Source: an uncultured Porphyromonadaceae bacterium
GTDB taxonomy: Bacteria; Bacteroidota; Bacteroidia; Bacteroidales; Muribaculaceae
NCBI GenBank assembly: GCA_947176915.1
Contig: CAMWSM010000001.1
Location: 1 to 64,000 of the forward strand
DNA: 64,000 nucleotides
Direction: 5' to 3'
The notes under the pieces are model-generated. The model saw only the letters and a list, made by a program, of their open reading frames with translations, was not told where the DNA came from and did not search any database. The position numbers and the translations under genes are program-made. Within the stretch, counting starts at the first letter, position 1; the number at the start of each line of letters is the position of its first letter. Positions 9,502 to 18,644 of this stretch are shown here, one piece after another.

Positions 9502-10219
9502 TTTTCTACTAATTTTAATAAAAAAATCAAAGTCAGGCGAATTTAGCAGTCTAAAGGATGCATGAACTGTGTAAAAGTAACTTTCTGCGTTAAAAAAACG
9601 TCAACGATTTCACCAATTAAGATCCGTATATAATTATTAGAAAAATTTTATTTTATATTTCTACTTATATTATTGATTTCAAACAGTTTATTATGTAGTT
9701 TAAAAATTTTTTGAAAAAAGTTTACAAACCATCAAACCAAATATATAAAATTTACGTTTTGTAAGCGAAAACGGACTTCAAGCGACACTCAAAAATCGCA
9801 GAAATCCATCTAAATAAGTCTTTATCAGCTGATGTTCACCCATCTATGCTGTTCATAAAATATAGACCATCGTTATGATATTGATGTCAAAATGTCACTA
9901 AATCTAATTTAACTATCTATTAATCCAATTTCCCTAACCAACATCTGAACATTTCATCTTCGGGCAGGCGGCAATCCCTCTGCCCATATACCTTTTCCAT
10001 ACTTTCGTCCCGTGGTTCGCGCAAAGCGCGAATATGCCGACATTCCCTTTAATTCTCCTTTATATAACCCTTTTTCGCTTTTTGTCTGACTTTATTACAC
10101 CTATCTCAATATTTTTTTGTAATTTTGTCGTTTGTATTCAGGCGACTCTTCAAATCTTATCGATTAGACCATTCACCTGTACTTTATTTTTTAACAATTT
10201 ATTCGGAACTATCCTAAAA

Positions 10220-10843
10220 ATGGACAAAAAAGACATCACTGTCAAGTTTGCAGAACCACAGGAAGCTAAGTATGCCGACCTCATCGTCAGACTTATCTAC
10301 GAATCGGCTCTGCAGCGTGGCACAGGTATCGCCAAACGTACACCCGAATATATCGCTCAAAAAATCAACAGCGGTAAAAGCGTGGTAGCTCTCCACGGCG
10401 ATAGGCTCGTCGGCTTCAGTTATATCGAAAGCTGGGGACACGGCGATTTCGTGGCTACATCCGGATTGATTGTCGACCCAGAATATCGCCATCTTGGCCT
10501 TGCCGGCGCCATCAAGGCGAAAACTTTCGAGCTGGCTCGACTTCGATTTCCGTTCGCCAAACTCTTCTCAATCACCACTTCTCTTCCGGTGATGAAACTT
10601 AATTCCCGTATGGGTTATAAACCCGTCACTTTCTCCGAACTTACCGACGACGAAGAGTTCTGGCAGGGTTGCGAAGGTTGCAAAAATTATGATATACTTC
10701 AACGAAACAACCGACGTATGTGTCTCTGCACAGGGATGCTGTTCGACCCTCAGCAACCTCTAACACCCAAGGAGCAAGCCAATCCCTACATTATGAAGGT
10801 GAAAAACAGCATCAATAAAATGCTTCACCTGAAAAAGGGATGA
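10220..10843 (+). CDS. GNAT-family N-acyltransferase heading the arginine operon (candidate N-acylglutamate synthase)
   Basis: GNAT-like core (GLIVDPEYRHLGLAGAIKAKTFELAR); start set at ATG 10220 (MDKKDITVKFAEPQEAKYADLI) rather than the longer ORF start; 50 bp upstream of argG. Confidence 0.85.
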   Translation: MDKKDITVKFAEPQEAKYADLIVRLIYESALQRGTGIAKRTPEYIAQKINSGKSVVALHGDRLVGFSYIESWGHGDFVATSGLIVDPEYRHLGLAGAIKAKTFELARLRFPFAKLFSITTSLPVMKLNSRMGYKPVTFSELTDDEEFWQGCEGCKNYDILQRNNRRMCLCTGMLFDPQQPLTPKEQANPYIMKVKNSINKMLHLKKG

Positions 10844-10893
10844 CAAACATCTCCTTATTATAATTTATAATAATCTCTGAAATCGAATTCAAT

Positions 10894-12111
10894 ATGTCTG
10901 AAAACAAGAAAAAGAAAGTGTTGCTCGCTTTCAGCGGCGGCCTTGACACATCTTTCGCCGTAAAATATCTGTCAGAAGACCTCGGATATGAGGTTCACAC
11001 AGCCATTGCAAATACAGGCGGCTTCTCCGAGGAGGAACTGAAAGTGATTGCTGACAAATCAAAACGCCTCGGGGCAGCTTCTCATGCTACTCTTGACATT
11101 ACTCAGGACTATTATGACAAGAGTATCAAGTATATGGTAGCAGGCAACGTCCTTCGCAATGGCACATATCCTATTTCCGTAAGTTCTGAGCGTATCTTCC
11201 AAGCCATCGCCACTATAGAGTATGCAAAGAAGATTGGGGCTGATGCAATAGCTCACGGTTCTACCGGCGCCGGCAACGACCAAGTGCGTTTTGACCTGAC
11301 TTTCCAGATTCTCGCCCCGGAAATTGAAATTATCACTCCCACACGCGATCTTACCCTAACCCGCGAATATGAGATTGACTATCTCAAGAAACACGGCTAC
11401 GAAGCTGATTTCAAAAAACTTGAATATTCAATCAACAAAGGACTCTGGGGCACATCAATCGGCGGTAAGGAGACTCTCCATTCCGACCAGACACTCCCTG
11501 AGGAGGCTTATCCATCTCAGATCACCGCAACCGAGCCGGAAAAACTTACCATATCTTTCAAAGAGGGTGAAATTTCTGCCGTAAACGGAAAGGAATTTAC
11601 CGATAAGGTAGAGGCTATACGTGAGGTGGAGAGAATCGGCTCTCGCTTCGGAATAGGAAGAGATATGCATATAGGCGACACTATCATCGGCATCAAGGGT
11701 CGCGTGGGATTCGAAGCTGCCGGACCTATCCTCATTATTGCCGCCCACAAAATGCTGGAGAAACATACACTCACCAAATGGCAGCAGTATTGGAAAGACC
11801 AGATTGGCACATGGTATGGCATGTTCCTTCACGAAGCACAGTATCTTGAACCCGTCATGCGCGACATGGAGAAGATGCTCGAAAGTTCTCAGAGAAATGT
11901 TACAGGCACAGTGGAGCTTATTCTACGTCCCTATTCCTATACTCTTGTTGGCGTTGATTCTCCGTTCGACCTCATGAAGACTGATTTCGGTGAGTATGGT
12001 GAAGTGAATAAAGCCTGGACTGCCGACGACGTGAAGGGCTTCACAAAGATTCTCGGAAATCAGATGAAGATCTATCACAATAATCAAGTTAAAAACGGTA
12101 AGTCTGAATAA
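10894..12111 (+). CDS. argG: Argininosuccinate synthase
   Basis: LLAFSGGLDTSFAVKYL, GSTGAGNDQVRF motifs. Confidence 0.97.
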   Translation: MSENKKKKVLLAFSGGLDTSFAVKYLSEDLGYEVHTAIANTGGFSEEELKVIADKSKRLGAASHATLDITQDYYDKSIKYMVAGNVLRNGTYPISVSSERIFQAIATIEYAKKIGADAIAHGSTGAGNDQVRFDLTFQILAPEIEIITPTRDLTLTREYEIDYLKKHGYEADFKKLEYSINKGLWGTSIGGKETLHSDQTLPEEAYPSQITATEPEKLTISFKEGEISAVNGKEFTDKVEAIREVERIGSRFGIGRDMHIGDTIIGIKGRVGFEAAGPILIIAAHKMLEKHTLTKWQQYWKDQIGTWYGMFLHEAQYLEPVMRDMEKMLESSQRNVTGTVELILRPYSYTLVGVDSPFDLMKTDFGEYGEVNKAWTADDVKGFTKILGNQMKIYHNNQVKNGKSE

Positions 12112-13080
12112 GTGAAAAAAATCGGTATCATCGGAGGCGCCGGCTACACTGCCGGCGAACTCCTGCGCCTGCTTATCAATCATCCGGAGGTGAGCATCCA
12201 ATTCGTGCATTCCTCAAGTAATGCAGGAAAACCCGTAACTGACGTACACGGAGGGTTGCTCGGAGAAACCGATCTGGTGTTCTCCGATTCCCATCCCCTT
12301 TCCGACATCGACATCCTGTTCTTATGTTCCGCTCATGGAGCAAGCCGTAAGTTCTGGGAGGAAAATGAACGTCCTGAAGGATTGAAGGTAATTGATCTCG
12401 CACAAGATTTCCGTGATGAGAGCAACGGATATGTCTACGGTCTGCCGGAAATTAACCTCAGCAATATAGCCAAAGCTGATTCTGTTGCAAATCCGGGATG
12501 TTTCGCCACTTGCATACAGCTTTCACTTCTCCCTTTGGCAGCTGCGGGCATGCTGCCTGAAAACGGCGACATCAACATAACGGCTCTCACAGGGTCAACC
12601 GGTGCGGGAGTTAAACCTTCCGCCACCACCCATTTCAGCTGGCGCAATGACAATATCTCTGTCTATAAGGCTTTCACCCACCAACATCTCAAGGAGATAG
12701 GAATGACTCTCGGGAAACTACAGCCCGGCAACTCAGCACGTATAAATTTCATACCGATGAGAGGAGACTTCCCCCGTGGAATTTTTGCTGCCGTAACCCT
12801 TCATTGTCCCCTTTCCCAAGAGGAGGTAACCAAGCTTTATAAAGATTTTTATAAGGATGCTCCCTTCACTATTGTTTCAGACTCTCCGATAGATCTGAAA
12901 CAGGTGGTGAACACCAACAAGGCAGTGATCCATCTGTTGAAACATGATGATATGCTCCTCATCACATGCGCAGAGGATAACCTTCTTAAAGGCGCATCCG
13001 GACAAGCTGTCCAGAATATGAATATAATTCTCGGAATTGACCAGACCACCGGACTCCGGCTTAAACCCTCCGCCTTCTGA
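12112..13080 (+). CDS. argC: N-acyl-gamma-glutamyl-phosphate reductase (GTG start)
   Basis: IGIIGGAGYTAGELLRLL, ANPGCFAT motifs. Confidence 0.97.
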   Translation: MKKIGIIGGAGYTAGELLRLLINHPEVSIQFVHSSSNAGKPVTDVHGGLLGETDLVFSDSHPLSDIDILFLCSAHGASRKFWEENERPEGLKVIDLAQDFRDESNGYVYGLPEINLSNIAKADSVANPGCFATCIQLSLLPLAAAGMLPENGDINITALTGSTGAGVKPSATTHFSWRNDNISVYKAFTHQHLKEIGMTLGKLQPGNSARINFIPMRGDFPRGIFAAVTLHCPLSQEEVTKLYKDFYKDAPFTIVSDSPIDLKQVVNTNKAVIHLLKHDDMLLITCAEDNLLKGASGQAVQNMNIILGIDQTTGLRLKPSAF

Positions 13081-13163
13081 TTCCTTTTTTAAATTTACTT
13101 TCAGCCCATCTATAGACGATTTTAAATCACTATGGATAGGGCTGATTTCTAAATCCATTTCCC

Positions 13164-14291
13164 ATGACTCTTTTTGATGTCTATTCTCTTTATGATATAG
13201 AACCGGTGAAAGGCTCCGGTTCACACGTATTTACTGCCGACGGCACGGAATACCTTGATCTCTACGGCGGTCATGCCGTCATATCCATCGGCCACGCTCA
13301 TCCAAAGTATGTCAAGGCAGTATCTGACCAGGTGGCTCAGCTCGGATTCTATTCCAACTCTGTGCAAAACTCTCTTCAGACAATCCTTGCTGACAAACTG
13401 GGAAAGGCATCGGGCTATCCTGATTATTCTCTCTTCCTTTGCAATTCCGGGGCGGAAGCAAATGAGAATGCCGTAAAACTCGCATCCTTCACAACCGGGC
13501 GTGACAACATCCTTGCTTTCGGAAAGGCTTTCCACGGCAGAACATCGGGGGCGGTAGCCATTACCGACAACCCGGCTATACGCTCTCCTTTCAACACTGT
13601 CGACCATGTAACTTTTGTGCCCCTTAATGATTTTGATGCAGTACGGACCGTGCTTGAAACTCGTGAGTATGCCGCAGTCATAATCGAAGGCATTCAAGGG
13701 GTCAGCGGCATTCATGAGCCAACTCCGGAATTTCTCCAATTCCTTAGCGAGGAATGTAAAAAGACAGGCACCCTGCTGATTCTCGATGAAATCCAGTCAG
13801 GCTACGGAAGGACCGGCAAATTCTTCGCCCACCAGCACGCCGGCATTCGTCCCGATATTATTACATGTGCTAAAGGGATTGCCAATGGTTTTCCGGCAGC
13901 TGCCGTTCTAATATCCCCCGACATACCTGCAAAAAAAGGTATGCTGGGCACAACTTTCGGCGGCAATCATCTCGCTTGCGCTGCCGCCATTGCCGTGCTC
14001 GATGTCATGGAGGAGGAGAACCTTGTCCAGAATGCAGCTGAAGTCGGAGAATATCTTATTTCCGAACTTAAGAAAATACCGGAGGTGAAAGATGTTCGCG
14101 GCAAAGGCCTTATGATTGGTATGGAAGTGGAGGGATTCTCCGGCAGCGAATTGCGCAAGAAACTTCTTTTCGACCATCACATATTTACAGGCGGCGCAGG
14201 TCAATTCACTGTTCGCCTCCTTCCCGCCCTCTCTCTTTCTCGTGAAGATGCCGATCGCTTCCTTTCTGAATTTAAAAAAGCTGTAAAATGA
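13164..14291 (+). CDS. argD: Acylornithine aminotransferase (class III)
   Basis: CNSGAEANE, GKAFHGRT, DEIQSGYGRTGK, TFGGNHLACAAA motifs. Confidence 0.96.
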   Translation: MTLFDVYSLYDIEPVKGSGSHVFTADGTEYLDLYGGHAVISIGHAHPKYVKAVSDQVAQLGFYSNSVQNSLQTILADKLGKASGYPDYSLFLCNSGAEANENAVKLASFTTGRDNILAFGKAFHGRTSGAVAITDNPAIRSPFNTVDHVTFVPLNDFDAVRTVLETREYAAVIIEGIQGVSGIHEPTPEFLQFLSEECKKTGTLLILDEIQSGYGRTGKFFAHQHAGIRPDIITCAKGIANGFPAAAVLISPDIPAKKGMLGTTFGGNHLACAAAIAVLDVMEEENLVQNAAEVGEYLISELKKIPEVKDVRGKGLMIGMEVEGFSGSELRKKLLFDHHIFTGGAGQFTVRLLPALSLSREDADRFLSEFKKAVK

Positions 14292-15241
14292 AAAAATTCA
14301 CTTGTGTCAACGACATTGGTCCGCTCGATAAGGCTCTCGCTGAAGCGGCTTTGATAAAAAAAGACCGTTTTGCCTTTACAGAACTGGGGCGTAACAAGAC
14401 CCTTCTGATGATTTTCTTCAACTCCTCACTCCGCACACGCCTCTCAACTCAGAAAGCGGCGATGAATTTAGGAATGAATGTAATGGTGCTTGACGTAAAC
14501 CAAGGCGCATGGAAACTTGAGACTGAGCGTGGAGTAATCATGGATGGCGACAAGGCGGAACACCTTCTGGAGGCTATCCCCGTGATGGGATCATATTGCG
14601 ACATCATTGGCGTGCGCTCCTTCGCGGGTCTTAAAGATAAGAAAGAGGACTATGAGGAGAGAGTGATAGAGCAGTTCATCAAATATTCAGGAAGACCCGT
14701 CTTCAGCATGGAGGCTGCCACTCGCCATCCCTTGCAAAGCTTTGCCGACCTTATCACAATTGAAGAATTTAAAACAAAGCCGCGCCCGAAAGTGGTTATG
14801 ACTTGGGCGCCTCATCCCCGTGCGCTTCCGCAGGCAGTCCCCAACTCTTTCGCTGAATGGATGAATGCCACCGATTATGACTTTGTAATAACTCATCCTC
14901 ACGGATATGAGCTTGACCCTAAGTTCGTAGGCAATGCAATCGTGGAGTATGACCAGCGCAAAGCGTTGGAGGGTGCGGATTTCGTATATGCGAAAAACTG
15001 GTCGGCATACATGGATCCGAATTATGGGAAAGTGCTTTCAACCGACCGCGACTGGACTGTAGATACAGAAAAGATGGCTCTAACTGATAATGCATTCTTC
15101 ATGCATTGTCTCCCGGTCAGACGCAATATGATCGTTACCGACGATGTCATTGAATCCGAGCGCAGCATTGTCATTCCTGAAGCTGCCAACCGTGAAATAT
15201 CCGCCCAGACTGTAATCAAGCGACTTCTCGAAAGTCTTTAA
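14288..15241 (+). CDS. argF': N-succinylornithine/N-acetylornithine carbamoyltransferase (ArgF'-type)
   Basis: FFNSSLRTRLSTQKA, TWAPHPRALPQAVPNSF, MHCLPVRRNMIV; embedded in arg operon. Confidence 0.93.
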   Translation: MKKFTCVNDIGPLDKALAEAALIKKDRFAFTELGRNKTLLMIFFNSSLRTRLSTQKAAMNLGMNVMVLDVNQGAWKLETERGVIMDGDKAEHLLEAIPVMGSYCDIIGVRSFAGLKDKKEDYEERVIEQFIKYSGRPVFSMEAATRHPLQSFADLITIEEFKTKPRPKVVMTWAPHPRALPQAVPNSFAEWMNATDYDFVITHPHGYELDPKFVGNAIVEYDQRKALEGADFVYAKNWSAYMDPNYGKVLSTDRDWTVDTEKMALTDNAFFMHCLPVRRNMIVTDDVIESERSIVIPEAANREISAQTVIKRLLESL

Positions 15242-15253
15242 GTCTGTTTTGTC

Positions 15254-16033
15254 ATGGAAGATATGATAAATGTAGTGAAAATCGGGGGGAACGTGATCGA
15301 CAATCCCGTTGCCCTCGAATCCTTTCTCAAGGAGTTTGCGTCAATGCCGGGGAAAAAGATTCTTGTGCATGGAGGAGGGAAAGAGGCAACCCGTTTCTCG
15401 GAAGGTCTCGGAATAAAGGCAAATATGATTGAAGGCAGACGTGTAACCGACCGTCAGACGCTCGACATAGTAACAATGGTCTACGCCGGGCTTATCAACA
15501 AACGTGTGGTCTCCATGCTTCAGAGAGAAGGTTGTAATGCCGTAGGACTCACAGGCGCAGATGGCAACGTTATCCCCGCCTCACGCCGTTCTCCCGAACC
15601 GATTGATTACGGATTTGTGGGAGACATTGATCCGATGCAGGTGAATGATAAATTCATCGGTGCCCTTCTTGAAGCCGGATGTGTGCCTGTCTTCTGCGCA
15701 ATATGCAATGGAGAGGAATCGCTTCTCAACTGCAATGCAGATTCAGTGGCTGCAGCGGTGGCTATAGGTGCTTCCCGCTTAGGGAAAGTACGCCTCACTT
15801 ACTGCTTTGAGAAACCGGGGGTGATGGCTGACATAAACGATGAAACCTCAGTCATTCCCCTTGTAACCGAATCCACATTCCCTAAACTGCGGGAAGAGGG
15901 TATCGTGGCACAAGGCATGGTGCCTAAAATTCATAATGCCCTTGATTCCGCCGCAAAGGGGGTTGCTGAGGTGAGAATATGTCGTGCGGACGCACTGAAC
16001 TCTGAGGGCGGAACCATAATTCGCACCCACTGA
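15254..16033 (+). CDS. argB: N-acylglutamate kinase
   Basis: VVKIGGNV, LVHGGGKEAT, GLTGADGN, NCNADS motifs. Confidence 0.96.
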   Translation: MEDMINVVKIGGNVIDNPVALESFLKEFASMPGKKILVHGGGKEATRFSEGLGIKANMIEGRRVTDRQTLDIVTMVYAGLINKRVVSMLQREGCNAVGLTGADGNVIPASRRSPEPIDYGFVGDIDPMQVNDKFIGALLEAGCVPVFCAICNGEESLLNCNADSVAAAVAIGASRLGKVRLTYCFEKPGVMADINDETSVIPLVTESTFPKLREEGIVAQGMVPKIHNALDSAAKGVAEVRICRADALNSEGGTIIRTH

Positions 16034-16043
16034 CAGGATCGAC

Positions 16044-17138
16044 ATGGATAAGATTAGCAGACATCCGCGTCTTAATGAGGCTATAGCACATCTTTCACGC
16101 CTTATCGCCACACCGTCGCCCAGTCGTGAGGAAAGCCAAACGGCAGACATCTGGCAGGAATGGCTCACAAAAAATGGTGTGGAGAATGTGGAACGTCTTC
16201 ATAATAATGTATGGGCGGTCGCTCCCGGATACAATCCCTCGCGTCCTACCCTGCTCCTGAATTCCCATCACGACACGGTTCGTCCGGCGCCTTCATGGAC
16301 ACGCGATCCCTTCTCTCCCGATATAGAGGAGGGGAAACTTTTCGGTCTTGGCAGCAATGATGCCGGTGCGTCAGGAGTAGCCCTTGCCTCTACTTTCCTT
16401 GAACTTAAAGATAATCCCGATCTCCCCTTCAACCTTATCCTTGCAATCACAGCGGCGGAGGAGGTGATGGGAGAAAACGGAATGAGAGCCTTTCTGCCTC
16501 ATCTTGCAGAACGTGGCTTGACCCCCGACATGGTCCTTGTCGGCGAACCTACCGGAATGCAGCCTGCTGTAGCTGAAAGAGGGTTGCTTGTATTCGATGG
16601 CGTTACAGAGGGGAAATCCGGACACGCTGCAAGAAACGAGGGGATTAACGCGATATACCGTGCGATAGAAGACATTGCCTCTCTCAGGAATTTCAAAACG
16701 CCGGAAGTCAGCGAAGTGCTCGGTCCAATCAAAGTCAGCGTAACGATGATCAATGCCGGAACCCAACATAACGTTGTCCCTGACAAATGCACATTCGTAG
16801 TGGATGTCCGCACTACGGATGCCTACTCAAATGAAGAGACCGTGAAACTGATTCAGGACTGCGTGAGATGGTCGGTTCTTACACCGCGCTCCACGCGTGT
16901 ACACGCATCTGTAATTCCTGACTCGCATCCCCTCGTGCAAAGTGCAAAAGCTTTGGGGAGAACCCCTTTTGTATCCCCGACTACCTCCGACATGGCGCTC
17001 ATGCACGGCATTCATTCCCTGAAGATGGGTCCCGGGGAGTCTTCCCGGTCGCATACGGCTGATGAGTTCATACGCATAGATGAACTCAACGATGCCCTCC
17101 ATCTCTACCCCCAACTTATAAAGGGAATAATCCTCTGA
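16044..17138 (+). CDS. argE: M20-family deacylase (N-acylornithine/citrulline deacylase)
   Basis: LLLNSHHDTV, GLGSNDAGAS, GEPTGMQPAVAERG motifs; arg operon context. Confidence 0.93.
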   Translation: MDKISRHPRLNEAIAHLSRLIATPSPSREESQTADIWQEWLTKNGVENVERLHNNVWAVAPGYNPSRPTLLLNSHHDTVRPAPSWTRDPFSPDIEEGKLFGLGSNDAGASGVALASTFLELKDNPDLPFNLILAITAAEEVMGENGMRAFLPHLAERGLTPDMVLVGEPTGMQPAVAERGLLVFDGVTEGKSGHAARNEGINAIYRAIEDIASLRNFKTPEVSEVLGPIKVSVTMINAGTQHNVVPDKCTFVVDVRTTDAYSNEETVKLIQDCVRWSVLTPRSTRVHASVIPDSHPLVQSAKALGRTPFVSPTTSDMALMHGIHSLKMGPGESSRSHTADEFIRIDELNDALHLYPQLIKGIIL

Positions 17139-17147
17139 ACCTGATTA

Positions 17148-17183
17148 TTCCTATATTTCCGATAACTCCGAATATTTCCGATA
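17148..17183. repeat. Degenerate 9-bp tandem repeats x4 in argE-argH spacer
   Basis: ttcctatat-ttccgataa-ctccgaata-tttccgata, ending 1 bp before the argH ATG. Confidence 0.75.
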
Positions 17184-17184
17184 T

Positions 17185-18483
17185 ATGTCAAAACAACTTT
17201 GGAACAAGGGCTTTCAGCCTGATCAGATAATAGAGAAATTCACCGTAGGTCAAGACCGGGAACTTGACCTGCGCCTCGCCCGCTACGACGTGCAGGGCTC
17301 AATGGCACATATAAAGATGCTTCAAAGCATAGGGCTTCTCTCAAAAGAGGAACTTGACACTCTCCTTCCTGCCCTTCAGCAGATTGCAGATGAGATTGAG
17401 CGTGGAGAGTTTACTATCGAGGATGGGGTTGAGGATGTGCATTCACAAGTGGAATTTCTCCTTACATCGCGCCTGGGAGATGTAGGAAAGAAGATACATT
17501 CGGGTCGCTCGCGTAACGATCAGGTGCTTGTTGACCTCAAGCTTTTCTTCCGCGATGAAATTAAAAACATTGTCGCTGCCGTCAACCGTCTGTTCCAACG
17601 TCTCCAAGCCCTCTCCGAGGAACATCGCGATAAACTTATGCCCGGCTATACTCATCTGCAAGTGGCTATGCCCTCCTCTTTCGGCTTATGGTTCGGCGCT
17701 TACGCCGAAGCCTTGACTGACGATATGCAGATGCTTCTGGCGGCATATAATATCGCCAACCAGAATCCTCTTGGATCCGCTGCCGGCTATGGTTCCTCCT
17801 TCCCCCTCGACAGGGAAATGACCACCGAGCTCCTCGCTTTCGCAAATCCTCACTATAATGTAGTGGCGGCTCAGATGAGCAGGGGAAAGACTGAACGAGC
17901 TGTCGCTTCTGCTGTCGCTGCAGTTGCTTCCACTCTTGGACGATTCTCTATGGATGTGTGTATGTGGATGTGCAACAATTTCGGGTTCATAAAATTTCCC
18001 GATGAACTCACCACCGGTTCAAGCATCATGCCTCATAAGAAAAATCCGGATGTGTTTGAAATTATGCGCGGAAAATGCAACCGTCTCCAGTCTCTTCCCA
18101 ATGAACTGACAATTCTCACTGCAAACCTCCCGTTAGGATATAACCGCGACATGCAGCTAATGAAGGATATACTTTTCCCGGCAACCACAGAGCTTATCGA
18201 CTGCCTCGACACCGCCGACTTCATGCTGCAGCATATCTCTGTTAAAGACAACATCCTTGAGGATCCGCGCTATGATTATATCTTTACTGTTGAAGACGTA
18301 AACCGCCTGGTGCTTCAGGGCATACCCTTCCGCGATGCATACCGTCAGGTAGGCATGGCTGTTCAGGAGGGCACCTATAAACCCACCAGAGAAGTGCACC
18401 ACACCCATCTCGGCAGCATAGGGAATCCTGCAAATCCACAAATTGCGGAAAAGATGGCGCGTCTGTTGGATGCTTTCAAATAA
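17185..18483 (+). CDS. argH: Argininosuccinate lyase
   Basis: GSSIMPHKKNPD signature, HSGRSRNDQV. Confidence 0.97.
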   Translation: MSKQLWNKGFQPDQIIEKFTVGQDRELDLRLARYDVQGSMAHIKMLQSIGLLSKEELDTLLPALQQIADEIERGEFTIEDGVEDVHSQVEFLLTSRLGDVGKKIHSGRSRNDQVLVDLKLFFRDEIKNIVAAVNRLFQRLQALSEEHRDKLMPGYTHLQVAMPSSFGLWFGAYAEALTDDMQMLLAAYNIANQNPLGSAAGYGSSFPLDREMTTELLAFANPHYNVVAAQMSRGKTERAVASAVAAVASTLGRFSMDVCMWMCNNFGFIKFPDELTTGSSIMPHKKNPDVFEIMRGKCNRLQSLPNELTILTANLPLGYNRDMQLMKDILFPATTELIDCLDTADFMLQHISVKDNILEDPRYDYIFTVEDVNRLVLQGIPFRDAYRQVGMAVQEGTYKPTREVHHTHLGSIGNPANPQIAEKMARLLDAFK

Positions 18484-18525
18484 GATTCGCAAACAATTCC
18501 TCCCCCATTTCATACATAGCAAATA

Positions 18526-18566
18526 AAACTCCTCCAAGAAAGGCAGACTCTTTCTTGGAGGAGTTT
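18526..18566 (+). terminator. Strong terminator at the end of the arg operon
   Basis: 17-bp perfect stem AAACTCCTCCAAGAAAG / CTTTCTTGGAGGAGTTT, 7-nt loop. Confidence 0.92.
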
Positions 18567-18644
18567 CATTATTAGCCAAAGTAATCAGCCCAAAAATATT
18601 AGGATTCAGCTATATGCGCTTCGCGTCGGGCAACAGACATGGAC

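Noticed and set aside
10016-10032. Hairpin TTCGCGC-aaa-GCGCGAA upstream of the arg operon as an attenuator
   Set aside because: No T tract, no Arg-codon leader ORF found, and it lies upstream of the only -7-like box; not enough support.
10034-10219. 62-aa N-terminal extension of the GNAT ORF
   Set aside because: The GNAT-like protein begins convincingly at ATG 10220. The extension is hydrophobic low-complexity reading through promoter-like sequence (TAATTTTG at 10120).
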